64,000 nucleotides of DNA from NCBI RefSeq assembly GCF_934725225.1, contig NZ_CAKVAM010000001.1:434001-498000 (forward strand), in the 5' to 3' direction. The position numbers and the translations under genes were made by a program. Source of the stretch: an uncultured Treponema sp. GTDB lineage: Bacteria; Spirochaetota; Spirochaetia; Treponematales; Treponemataceae. Below are positions 50,934 through 58,680 of the stretch, in pieces (the first letter of the stretch is position 1; the number at the start of each line of letters is the position of its first letter). The notes below the pieces were generated by a model, which saw only the letters and a list, made by a program, of their open reading frames with translations, made no database searches and was not told the DNA's origin.

Positions 50934-51770
50934 ATGAAAAAACTTTTCTTTGCAATTTCTCTTCTTTTGATTTCTGCGGAAGTTTTTGCGCAAACAGAAA
51001 AATCTCCGTTTAAACTGAATCCAGTTGCAGACGGAATTATTCTTGGAGCTGGAATTGCTTTAACAACTTCTGCGGTTGTCGCTGAAAAAACGCTGGACTT
51101 TCCTGAATACACAGAACGAAGCTACGATTTGGATTCAGTAAATTTTTTAGACAGAAAACTTTCACAAAAATACAGCCGCACTCTCGACAATTTTGGAACT
51201 GCAACTTGCGCCGTGAACCTTGCTCTTCCGTTTGCAGTTTACGGAGCTGGATTTTTCAACGATGTTTTTTCCGCGGAAGATTTTCTTACGCTGACTACGA
51301 TGTATGTTGAAGCTTATCTTTTTGATTACGGCGCGAAAAATTTTTTGAAGATGGGAATACAAAGAGCACGTCCTTATATGTATTACGACGGCTACCCGAA
51401 AGACAAACTTGACAACCATGACTTTGAGTTTTCAAGTCCAAGCGGACACACAACAGATTCTTTTTTGGGCGCAGGATTTCTTTCGTATACATTCTGCCGT
51501 TATTTTCCTGAATCAAAATGGAAAATTCCTGTAATTGCGGCATCTTATACAGTTGCGCTTGGAACGGCTGCTTTGCGAATTTCAAGCGGAAATCATTTTC
51601 TTACTGACACGATTTTTGGCGCGGCTTTAGGCACTGTCTGCGGAATTGGAGTTCCGTTTGTGCATGAGCTGATTGCTTCACATTCAGAAAAAAAAGAAAC
51701 TGCATTCAAAAAAGGAAGCGTGCGTTTTTCTGTAACGCCAGTTTCTGTAAATTGGAAAATAGCTCTTTAA
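50934..51770 (+). CDS. PAP2-family membrane or periplasmic phosphatase
   Basis: 278 residues: signal peptide (1-20, SLLLISAEVFAQ). PAP2 motifs: KMGIQRARP (KxxxxxxRP), SSPSGHTTDS (PSGH) and RISSGNHFLTD (SRxxxxxHxxxD); catalytic histidines present. Hydrophobic stretches are few (~25-45, ~185-205), so it may be mostly periplasmic. Relatives dephosphorylate lipid pyrophosphates such as undecaprenyl-PP. It abuts a convergent chemoreceptor gene. Confidence 0.87.
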   Translation: MKKLFFAISLLLISAEVFAQTEKSPFKLNPVADGIILGAGIALTTSAVVAEKTLDFPEYTERSYDLDSVNFLDRKLSQKYSRTLDNFGTATCAVNLALPFAVYGAGFFNDVFSAEDFLTLTTMYVEAYLFDYGAKNFLKMGIQRARPYMYYDGYPKDKLDNHDFEFSSPSGHTTDSFLGAGFLSYTFCRYFPESKWKIPVIAASYTVALGTAALRISSGNHFLTDTIFGAALGTVCGIGVPFVHELIASHSEKKETAFKKGSVRFSVTPVSVNWKIAL

Positions 51771-51772
51771 TT

Positions 51773-52771
51773 TCAATAGTTTTCTTTTATTACGACTGAC
51801 CATTCTTTGCCTTTGTAAGAGTTGTATCCGGGAGTTTTTGAATATCCAAAGACTTCAAGTGCTCGGCTGGTTTTGTTTGTGTAGAATCCCATTTTTTGTC
51901 CTTGCGAAATTTGCTCGAACGCTTCCCAGTCTGTGAGCCGCCGCTTTAAAATTTCGTCTTTGTTTTTTGAAGCTATTACAAGTCCGTCTTTGTTTATGAT
52001 GAATATTTCGCCTGAATGGGAAACTTTCGCGCTTGAAATTATGTTCAGTATGAATTTCCAGTTGAACCTTGTTGAAATTATTCCGACAATCGTTCCGTCT
52101 TGGGCGCGCACAGGGCAGCTGTACGAAACTGTCCAGTCTTTTACAGATTCAGAGTAATACATATCTGAATAAGTTGTGCCTTGCGACTCGGAAGTTTCCT
52201 TGAACCATTTTGTATTCTGCATTGAACGTCCGCGCAAATTTTTATTTACGCCCACGCATACAACAGTTCCTCTTGTGTCCGTAAGAAGAATGTCGTGGTA
52301 AACTTCATAAATTCTTACAAGATTTTCTATTGTGTGTTCCGCGGAAATTCTTTTTTCTTCAGTGGGATTTGCAAGACAGTCGATTATTTTTCCGAATGTT
52401 GCCCAAGCCTGAACATCGCAGTAACGCTCAAAAAGGTTTCGGTCAACTTTGTCGATTGTGTCGAACGCCATTTCCGCAGTTCTAATTCCAATCAGCTTGT
52501 GCATTTTTATTTCAATCTGGTCAACGACTTTCTGGCACGTCTGATTTTGCGTGTCATTTTTCTCGGATATGTTTTTAATTTCGTTTGCAATTACGCGGAA
52601 TCCTTTTCCGACTGTTCCAGCTCTTGCCGCTTCAATTGAAGAGTTGAACGAAAGAATTCTGATGTTTTGCGATTCGTTGTATATTTCATTGAGCGAGCTG
52701 TGCAAAGATTCGTAGTCCTGAATAAGTTCGTCAAAAACCGTGCTTAGCTTTTCTGATTTTGTGTCTTCCAT
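51773..52771 (-). CDS. Soluble chemoreceptor-like protein with C-terminal Cache domain
   Basis: 332 residues without any TM helix. The signalling-tip sequence (ILSFNSSIEAARAG, GKGFRVIANEIKNISE) is at ~38-70, followed by a helical region and then a Cache-type sensor domain (ILLTDTRGTVVCVG, NTKWFKETSE, SYSCPVRAQDGTIVGIISTRF). The usual order is sensor first, tip later, and the MCP hairpin seems cut to about one arm. It may act as a cytoplasmic input to CheA or modulate other receptors. ATG 52771 has AGGCGGA at six bases. The longer frame from 52831 would be read from within its own leader hairpin. Confidence 0.75.
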   Translation of the reverse strand: MEDTKSEKLSTVFDELIQDYESLHSSLNEIYNESQNIRILSFNSSIEAARAGTVGKGFRVIANEIKNISEKNDTQNQTCQKVVDQIEIKMHKLIGIRTAEMAFDTIDKVDRNLFERYCDVQAWATFGKIIDCLANPTEEKRISAEHTIENLVRIYEVYHDILLTDTRGTVVCVGVNKNLRGRSMQNTKWFKETSESQGTTYSDMYYSESVKDWTVSYSCPVRAQDGTIVGIISTRFNWKFILNIISSAKVSHSGEIFIINKDGLVIASKNKDEILKRRLTDWEAFEQISQGQKMGFYTNKTSRALEVFGYSKTPGYNSYKGKEWSVVIKENY

Positions 52772-52791
52772 TTTATTCCGCCTATATTTGC

Positions 52792-52851
52792 TGAAAAAAA
52801 ATGGGACTGCGCACCAAGTACACAGCCCCATTGCTATTGCTTTCTATTATA
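52792..52851 (-). promoter_or_regulatory. Promoter and terminator-like leader hairpin of the chemoreceptor gene
   Basis: Minus strand: TTGAAA (52868-52873), 16 bases, TATAAT (52846-52851). Just after the expected start comes a hairpin AATGGGGCTG...CAGTCCCATT (plus-strand limits 52800-52831), followed by T8 (A-run 52794-52801), a strong intrinsic-terminator signature between promoter and gene. The -35 box lies just outside the given limits. Confidence 0.6.
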
Positions 52852-52978
52852 ATGAAAATTAAATAACTTTCAATAGAATGTGGAAAACTTGGCTTTTTAG
52901 ATTTATCTGCTTAAAATTTGTGCATAATATTTAAAGCAGTTCTATGTTTATATATCTGTTTTAAAGAACCTGCCATTA

Positions 52979-53007
52979 TTGAAAATTTAACTTGTCTGGT
53001 TTATACT
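52979..53007 (+). promoter_or_regulatory. Leaderless promoter of the GerMN gene
   Basis: TTGAAA (52979-52984), 17-base spacer, TATACT (53002-53007), seven bases to ATG 53015. One of the clearest examples of the leaderless pattern. Confidence 0.75.
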
Positions 53008-53014
53008 CATTTCT

Positions 53015-53911
53015 ATGTCGGAAAAAAATGCAAAGAAAAAGAGAACGGGAATCGGGCTTGCGCTTTGGCTTTTGGCTGCTCTGCTCATTCTTATAATTTT
53101 CCTTATAAATCAAGACAAAATTGCAAGCAACTTAAAGGCGACAGGTTTTTTCAGCAAGACTGGATTAAAGACTCCTGAATTTGTAGAAAAGGCGGAAGTG
53201 AAAAGTTCTTCTGTCGCTGACAAGAATGAAGTTGCTCCAATTGAAACTATTGAAATTGACTTGAACGGCGTTGGCTCTCATGTTGAAGAAGAAAGCGCGC
53301 AGTCGGCAGTTCAGGAAAATATATACGAAAACATAAAGGCTCAGAATGATATTGCAAAAAAACAGCAGGAAGCCGCTGTTGAAGAAAAAGTAAATTCCAA
53401 GACAGAAAAAAAAGATTCCGCGCAGAAATCCGAAGAAAAAGAAACAACAGTAAGAAAAGAAGTTTCTGTAAAAACCGAGCCAAAAACTTCCAGCATGAAG
53501 CTCAAGCTTTACTTTATGACAATAAACAGCGACGGTTCTGTTTCAAGAAAAGAAATTACCCGCGAAATGAAAAAGTCCGACAGTCCGCTTATGGACGCGA
53601 TAAACGCTTTGATAAAAGGTCCTGTCGCTTCAGAAGAAAATTCCGGCTGCCGTTCGCTCGTTTCTGAAAACACAAGGCTTATCGGTGCTTCTGTAAAAAA
53701 CGGAACTGCTACTTTGAACTTTAGCGGCGACTTTGAATTCAATCAGTACGGAATTGAAGGTTTGCGCGGACAGCTTCAGCAGATTGTCTTTACTGCGACC
53801 GCGTTTCCTACTGTTGAAAATGTGCAGTTTTTGGTGGACGGCGAAAAGAAAGAATATCTTGGCAGCGAAGGCGTTTGGATTGGTACTCCGCTGAACCGCA
53901 ACAGTTTTTAG
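53015..53911 (+). CDS. GerMN-domain membrane protein
   Basis: 298 residues. A basic N-terminus, one TM helix (~13-35, ALWLLAALLILIIFLI), a long Lys/Glu/Ala-rich linker (~60-155), then a GerMN domain (~160-290) with LKLYFMTINSDG, PLMDAINALIKGP, GTATLNFSGDF and QIVFTATAFPTVENVQFLVDG. GerMN proteins are extracytoplasmic and known from spore germination and lipoprotein LpqB; in non-sporeformers their role is unclear but envelope-linked. The long charged linker may span the peptidoglycan. Confidence 0.85.
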   Translation: MSEKNAKKKRTGIGLALWLLAALLILIIFLINQDKIASNLKATGFFSKTGLKTPEFVEKAEVKSSSVADKNEVAPIETIEIDLNGVGSHVEEESAQSAVQENIYENIKAQNDIAKKQQEAAVEEKVNSKTEKKDSAQKSEEKETTVRKEVSVKTEPKTSSMKLKLYFMTINSDGSVSRKEITREMKKSDSPLMDAINALIKGPVASEENSGCRSLVSENTRLIGASVKNGTATLNFSGDFEFNQYGIEGLRGQLQQIVFTATAFPTVENVQFLVDGEKKEYLGSEGVWIGTPLNRNSF

Positions 53912-53913
53912 TT

Positions 53914-54972
53914 CTACTCGGAAACTTTGTAGCTTTCAAGAATTTTTGTAAAGTAGCTTCTGTTTTTCTGATAAACGCTGTCGAATATTGTAAGTGTAAG
54001 AAGTGAAATTGTGCTACCATTTTTATTCTGCGTGATAATTTTAAAGTCGCGGGTTACGTTTTCTGATTCAGGCTGATAGAAAACATTCATCACAGAAATT
54101 TTATTTTCATTTATTGTAATTTTCCTTTGGGGCGCAATTGAATATGACAAGTCTGTGCTTTGGCAAAGGCGGCGCAAAAGGCTGTTCACGGCATGATTTT
54201 TTTGCTCTTCTGGAACTGCCATTGTTGTCATTGAAAGAATCGCAAAGTCTTCAAGAAGCCACAAGTTTTCCATTGACTGCTTCCACATTGTGTCCAGCGT
54301 GATTTTTTGACTGCCGAATTCTGCCGCGCTTTCTTGCGATTTTGTTTTTTTGAAAATTCGTTTCTTGTCTTTCGGAAGCCCTTCAATTCCTTTAAAAAGT
54401 GAAAAACTTTCGTCGGTTGAAGAAACAAGATGCCCGGCAGTTTCCATTGAAAAAATGCTTTGTCCGTCGGATGCCTTTATTTCTTCAATGTTGAAAATCG
54501 GAACATAAGGATTGAACAGAATGTTTACGTTTCCGCCAAACTGATGAAAATCCTGCTGGCTGTTGATTTTTTTGCATGAGTCAAGATTTTCTTTTTGCCT
54601 GCGCGAAGTGAATTCGTAAAACAAGTCGTGCAGGTAGTTTATGATTTCTGTGTCTTGTTCGGAAACTGCGCCTTGAATTTTTTCTCCGGTAAATTCCATT
54701 CCGATTTTTGATTCAGGATTTACAGAAACATAAATTGTTATGTCCTTTTCCGGCGTGCTATTTTTTTCATCGGCAGGAGAATAAAAACGTGCGGCGTAAG
54801 TGCTTTCATTGTAAAAAAGAAATCCAACGATGGATTCATTTTTAAAGCTTCTGTCCTTGTAGTAAACATATTCTCCGGAAATGTCAGGAATGTACTGTTT
54901 TGTTCCCGGAAGAGAAAATGCAGAGAAGGACGCAATAAAAATAAATGCCAAAGTCAGAATTATTTTTTTCAA
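53914..54972 (-). CDS. Uncharacterised secreted protein
   Basis: 352 residues: signal peptide (1-20, FIFIASFSAFS). The mature part is soluble, beta-rich at the start (YIPDISGEYVYYKDR, VGFLFYNESTYAARFYSP) with no recognised domain. It follows proS by 25 bases with an AAAGGA ribosome site, likely in the same transcript. Similar 350-residue secreted proteins of unknown role occur in treponemes; I do not assign a family. Confidence 0.65.
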   Translation of the reverse strand: MKKIILTLAFIFIASFSAFSLPGTKQYIPDISGEYVYYKDRSFKNESIVGFLFYNESTYAARFYSPADEKNSTPEKDITIYVSVNPESKIGMEFTGEKIQGAVSEQDTEIINYLHDLFYEFTSRRQKENLDSCKKINSQQDFHQFGGNVNILFNPYVPIFNIEEIKASDGQSIFSMETAGHLVSSTDESFSLFKGIEGLPKDKKRIFKKTKSQESAAEFGSQKITLDTMWKQSMENLWLLEDFAILSMTTMAVPEEQKNHAVNSLLRRLCQSTDLSYSIAPQRKITINENKISVMNVFYQPESENVTRDFKIITQNKNGSTISLLTLTIFDSVYQKNRSYFTKILESYKVSE

Positions 54973-54997
54973 TGTTTTTTCCTTTACACTTAAATTT

Positions 54998-56809
54998 TTA
55001 TGAGTTCAGCTTTTCGAATTCAGCCTTTACAATTTCGCTTGCTTTTGCGGCGGCGTTTTCAAGCGGAACAAGTTCTGCCTGCTCGCTTGATCTCATTTTG
55101 ATTTCTACGTTCGGAAGATTTTTATCTCCAACTGTAATTCTTACCGGGAATCCGATTAAATCCATGTCGTTGAATTTTACGCCTGGACGTTCATCGCGGT
55201 CGTCAAGCAAAACTTCAACACCGGCTTTTAAAAGCTCGTCATAAATTTTGTCTGCGGCTTCTTTCATTGCTCCGCTGTATTTTATTGGAACAATTGCAAC
55301 TTGATAAGGCGCGGTTGACATCGGCCAGATAATTCCGCGGTCGTCATGGAATGCTTCGATAATTGAAGCAAGAACACGGTCAACTCCGATTCCGTAGCAG
55401 CCCATAGTCGGAATAGCGGACTTTCCGTTTTTGTCAAGGTAAGTTACGTTCATTGACTCTGTGTATTTTTTTCCAAGTTTGAAAATGTGTCCAAGCTCGT
55501 TTCCTTTTGTTGTGTAGAATGGCTTTCCACAGACAGGGCAGATGTCTCCGGCTTTTGCAGTTCTAAGGTCGGCTGTTTTCCAGGCTGAAAAATCTCTGCC
55601 GTATTCAACGTGGACAAAGTGAGTGTCGGCTTTGTTTGCTCCCACAAGGAAATCATGCATATCAAGCACGGAATTGTCTGCGATTACAGGCACGTTTGAA
55701 AGGTTTATTGGACCTGCGAATCCGACTGGCGCGCCTGTGATTTTTGTGTCTTCTTCCGCAGTTGCAAGCTCCACTTCCGATGCTTTTAGGAATCCTGCGA
55801 GCTTTGCTTCGTTTATATCAAGGTCGCCCCTTATGCAGACTGCAACAAATACTTCTGGATAAAATTTTATGTTTCCTTCTGTAATTGTCTTTAAGTTCTT
55901 GCAGCAGTCAAGTTCGCTAAGGTCAAGGCAGACATTTGTGGCTTTGTAAATCAAAGTTTTTAAAAGCTGATGCTTTGAGCATTTTAAATATTTTTCCAAG
56001 TCGTCGATTGTTCCAACGTTTGGTGTGCTGATTGGCTCGTAGCTTTTTTCTGTTGCCTTTACAGGATTTCCGTCTATGTCAACTGGAACATCTTTTGCGC
56101 ATGAAGCTTTTTCAATATTCGCCGCGTATCCGCATTTGCACAAAATAAGCGTGTCGTCTCCGATTTCACTTTCAACCATGAATTCTTCAGAGCCGCTTCC
56201 GCCCATTGCGCCGGTGTCAGCTTTTACTGTTATTACATTCAGCCCAAGCCTTTTGAAAATTCTAAGATAAGCTTTTGCGTAAGCCTGATATGACTGGTCA
56301 AGAGATTCGTCATCGGCATTGAGAGTGTAGCCGTCCATCATGTTGAATTCACGGCCGCGCATAACTCCGTATCTAGGTCGGATTTCATCTCTGTATTTTG
56401 TGTTTATCTGATAGCAGTTTATAGGAAGTTGCTTGTAGCTTGTAAGTCCCTGGCGCATAATTGCCGTGTATGCTTCTTCGGCTGTTGGGCTTACAACCAT
56501 GTCCTGCTGCTGGCGGTTCTGCGCCTTGAGCATTTGCGGTCCCATTGTTTCCCATCTTCCGCTTTCTTTCCAAATGTCTCCGGGAACAATTACAGTCGGC
56601 TTAAATTCCATTGCGCCCGAAGCTTCAATTTCTTCCTTGATGATTTTTTCAAGTTTTCTGTATGCTCTTAAACCGAGCGGCATATATGTGTAAAGTCCGT
56701 TTCCGAGTTTTCTGATTAAGTCGGCGCGCATCATAAGCTGATGGCTAGAAATAATTGCTTCTGACGGAGAATCGCGAAGCGTCCTGAATGGAATTTGTGA
56801 AGTTTTCAT
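54998..56809 (-). CDS. proS: Prolyl-tRNA synthetase
   Basis: 603 residues, bacterial type. Motif 1 (LGLRAYRKLEKIIKEE), motif 2 (NTKYRDEIRPRYGVMRGREF, near 140-160) and motif 3 (GCYGIGVDRVLASIIE) flank a YbaK-like editing insertion (~225-405) that removes mis-charged alanine. The C-terminal anticodon-binding domain ends at residue 603. It charges tRNA-Pro. Confidence 0.94.
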   Translation of the reverse strand: MKTSQIPFRTLRDSPSEAIISSHQLMMRADLIRKLGNGLYTYMPLGLRAYRKLEKIIKEEIEASGAMEFKPTVIVPGDIWKESGRWETMGPQMLKAQNRQQQDMVVSPTAEEAYTAIMRQGLTSYKQLPINCYQINTKYRDEIRPRYGVMRGREFNMMDGYTLNADDESLDQSYQAYAKAYLRIFKRLGLNVITVKADTGAMGGSGSEEFMVESEIGDDTLILCKCGYAANIEKASCAKDVPVDIDGNPVKATEKSYEPISTPNVGTIDDLEKYLKCSKHQLLKTLIYKATNVCLDLSELDCCKNLKTITEGNIKFYPEVFVAVCIRGDLDINEAKLAGFLKASEVELATAEEDTKITGAPVGFAGPINLSNVPVIADNSVLDMHDFLVGANKADTHFVHVEYGRDFSAWKTADLRTAKAGDICPVCGKPFYTTKGNELGHIFKLGKKYTESMNVTYLDKNGKSAIPTMGCYGIGVDRVLASIIEAFHDDRGIIWPMSTAPYQVAIVPIKYSGAMKEAADKIYDELLKAGVEVLLDDRDERPGVKFNDMDLIGFPVRITVGDKNLPNVEIKMRSSEQAELVPLENAAAKASEIVKAEFEKLNS

Positions 56810-56817
56810 AATCGGAT

Positions 56818-56846
56818 ATTTTAGTGAAATTCAAGTCTATGTTCAA
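56818..56846 (-). promoter_or_regulatory. Leaderless promoter of proS
   Basis: Minus strand TTGAAC (56841-56846), 17-base spacer, TAAAAT (56818-56823), eight bases to ATG 56809. No ribosome site. Confidence 0.68.
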
Positions 56847-56880
56847 TATTTTGTCTTCTATAAAATGTGCGCCGTTTTGC

Positions 56881-56907
56881 TAAAGTCGTTTTCTAAAATT
56901 CCGATAA
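56881..56907 (+). promoter_or_regulatory. Sigma-28 (FliA-type) promoter of fliS
   Basis: TAAA (56881-56884), 15-base spacer, TCCGATAA (56900-56907). This matches the flagellar sigma-28 consensus TAAA-N15-GCCGATAA at all but one position. It lies 55 bases upstream of fliS, in the short region divergent from proS. Confidence 0.75.
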
Positions 56908-56962
56908 TCGAAAGTAGCAGTCTTGTTTTTGCAAAGCAGAAGCAAAGCTATGGGAGGAAAAA

Positions 56963-57421
56963 ATGGCGTATGGAAGCAATCCTTATGGCGGATTCAGCGC
57001 TTACCGGGAAATCGGAGTAAAAACTGCCAGCCAAGGAAAACTTGTTGTAATGCTTTATGACGGTGCTGTTTCAAATTTGGAAAAAGCGATTGCCCTGATT
57101 TCTGAAGACGGAAAAATTGCTCCAAGCAGCATTGAAAATTTTGGAAATTATCTGCAAAAAGTTATGGACATAATCACAGAACTTGAAGTGAGCCTTAACA
57201 TGGAGCAGGGCGGCGAAATTGCAAAAAATCTTATGTCGCTTTATGTTTTCTTTAACAAGCAAATTTTGGATTCCACAATAAGCCATGACAAGAAAAAACT
57301 TTCGTTTGTGCGTGATATGCTTTCCCAGCTTCAGGATTCTTGGATTTCGGCTTCAAACAGCACTGCAAATGCCCAGACAAAAATTCCGGGAGTTGCGCCG
57401 TCGCTGAACATAACAGGATAA
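56963..57421 (+). CDS. fliS: Flagellin export chaperone FliS
   Basis: 152 residues. FliS landmarks: AYREIGVKTASQGKLVVMLYDGAVSNLEKAI (positions ~13-43) and the helical NMEQGGEIAKNLMSLYVFFNKQ. FliS binds the flagellin C-terminus to prevent premature polymerisation. A GGGAGG ribosome site lies six bases before the ATG. The sigma-28 promoter upstream puts it in the late flagellar class; downstream are a probable FlgN and a TetR gene. Confidence 0.93.
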   Translation: MAYGSNPYGGFSAYREIGVKTASQGKLVVMLYDGAVSNLEKAIALISEDGKIAPSSIENFGNYLQKVMDIITELEVSLNMEQGGEIAKNLMSLYVFFNKQILDSTISHDKKKLSFVRDMLSQLQDSWISASNSTANAQTKIPGVAPSLNITG

Positions 57422-57478
57422 TTTTAGCTGCAAGTTTGCTTTGAATTTGCTGAATCATTTTTGATGCGGAGAAATTTT

Positions 57479-57967
57479 ATGGAACAAAAAATTAGTAAAG
57501 AAGAACTTGACGAGCGTGTTGCGATTCTAAAAAAATTCAGAATGCTTCTTGAGCAGCAGAGAAAAAAGTTTCAGGAATATTTAAAAGTTCTGGAAGCTCA
57601 GGAAAATAAAATTACCGAAGAAGATTCTGATTCCTTGATTGCGCACAGTGAACTTGAGGCGCAGATTGTTCAGGGAATCGGCTCGCTGCAAAAAGTGATT
57701 GTTCCGATGCAGGAACTTTACAATAAATCTGGAGCGGCTTTTTATAATCCAAAGGAAGCTTTGCCGGTTTCTCAGATTCAAGATGATTTGTCCAAGCTTC
57801 AAAGTCAGGTTCTTGCTCAGAATGAAAAAAACCGTTCGCTTTTAAAAGTCAGAATGATTCAGCTCAAAAAGCAAATTTCAGATTTTAGAAATCCGTACCG
57901 TTCTTTGAATTCAATCTATGCGCAGAAATCTTCTTCGTCTGGAACAAGAATTCAAGTTGAAGTTTAA
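57479..57967 (+). CDS. FlgN-like flagellar chaperone (probable)
   Basis: 162 residues, entirely helical, with heptad-like coiled coils (VAILKKFRMLLEQQRKKFQEYL, 12-33; DDLSKLQSQVLAQNEKNRSLL, ~103-123). Size, helical make-up, SLIAHSELEAQIVQGIGSLQKVIVPMQELY and the position after fliS fit FlgN, which exports hook-filament junction proteins; sequence identity is low, so the name is tentative. ATG 57479 is chosen with GGAG eight bases before it. Confidence 0.6.
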   Translation: MEQKISKEELDERVAILKKFRMLLEQQRKKFQEYLKVLEAQENKITEEDSDSLIAHSELEAQIVQGIGSLQKVIVPMQELYNKSGAAFYNPKEALPVSQIQDDLSKLQSQVLAQNEKNRSLLKVRMIQLKKQISDFRNPYRSLNSIYAQKSSSSGTRIQVEV

Positions 57968-57989
57968 CTTTTTACAAAAGAGAAAAATT

Positions 57990-58619
57990 ATGTCGGCAAC
58001 AAAAAAAATTACCAAAAACATGATAGTTGATGCTGCCTTGGAAATTTTCCGGGCGGAAGGATTTGAAGCTGTTACGTCTCGCCGCATTGCGCTTAGGCTT
58101 GGATGTTCTACACAGCCGATTTATTTTGAATACAAAAACATGGACGAGCTTAAAGACGACATTATAAAAAAAGTTGTTGAGCAGCTTGATTCGCTTTTTA
58201 GTTCTGTAACTGGGGGGGGCGATTCCAATGAATTTGTTTATCGCTCATACGGTCTTGCGTTTTTGAAATTTGTCCAAACTGATCCTTTTGTCTTTAGGCA
58301 GATTTATACTGTGGACGGAAAAATTGGAAAGCAAGTTGACGACCTTTGGATGCCGAAAGGTCTTGACATTCTTGAAAATAAATACGGATACAAAAAAGAA
58401 ACGGCGATTGCAATCAATAATATGGCGTCTTGTTCTTTGATTGGAATGGCAGTTCTTATTAGTTCCGGCTATAAGAAAACTTCAGAAGAGGAAATTCTTA
58501 GAAGCCTTGAAATTCTTTTTGCTTCTGTTTGCGCTGTTTATGGTCCGCCTCCAAAACTTATGCAAATTGAAAAATTTAGAGAGCACTTTGAGCAGCTTAT
58601 GGCAAGCTTTAGAAAATAG
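57990..58619 (+). CDS. TetR-family regulator with an internal G8 tract
   Basis: 209 residues. An N-terminal TetR DNA-binding domain (NMIVDAALEIFRAEGFEAVTSRRIALRLG at ~10-38, then CSTQPIYFEYKNMDEL) is followed by a helical ligand-binding region. Codons for Gly75-Gly77 form a run of eight G (58212-58219); loss or gain of one G would truncate the protein just after the DNA-binding domain. AAAGAG precedes the ATG. It lies 22 bases after the FlgN-like gene, so may be co-transcribed from the sigma-28 promoter, an unusual place for a TetR repressor. Target genes are unknown. Confidence 0.88.
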   Translation: MSATKKITKNMIVDAALEIFRAEGFEAVTSRRIALRLGCSTQPIYFEYKNMDELKDDIIKKVVEQLDSLFSSVTGGGDSNEFVYRSYGLAFLKFVQTDPFVFRQIYTVDGKIGKQVDDLWMPKGLDILENKYGYKKETAIAINNMASCSLIGMAVLISSGYKKTSEEEILRSLEILFASVCAVYGPPPKLMQIEKFREHFEQLMASFRK

Positions 58620-58643
58620 AAATCCAGCCGGATTTTTCTTACA

Positions 58644-58672
58644 TTGAAGAATTTTATTTTATACATTAAAAT
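58644..58672 (+). promoter_or_regulatory. Leaderless promoter of parE
   Basis: TTGAAG (58644-58649), 17-base spacer, TAAAAT (58667-58672), eight bases to ATG 58681. No ribosome site. Confidence 0.7.
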
Positions 58673-58680
58673 AGAGTGTT

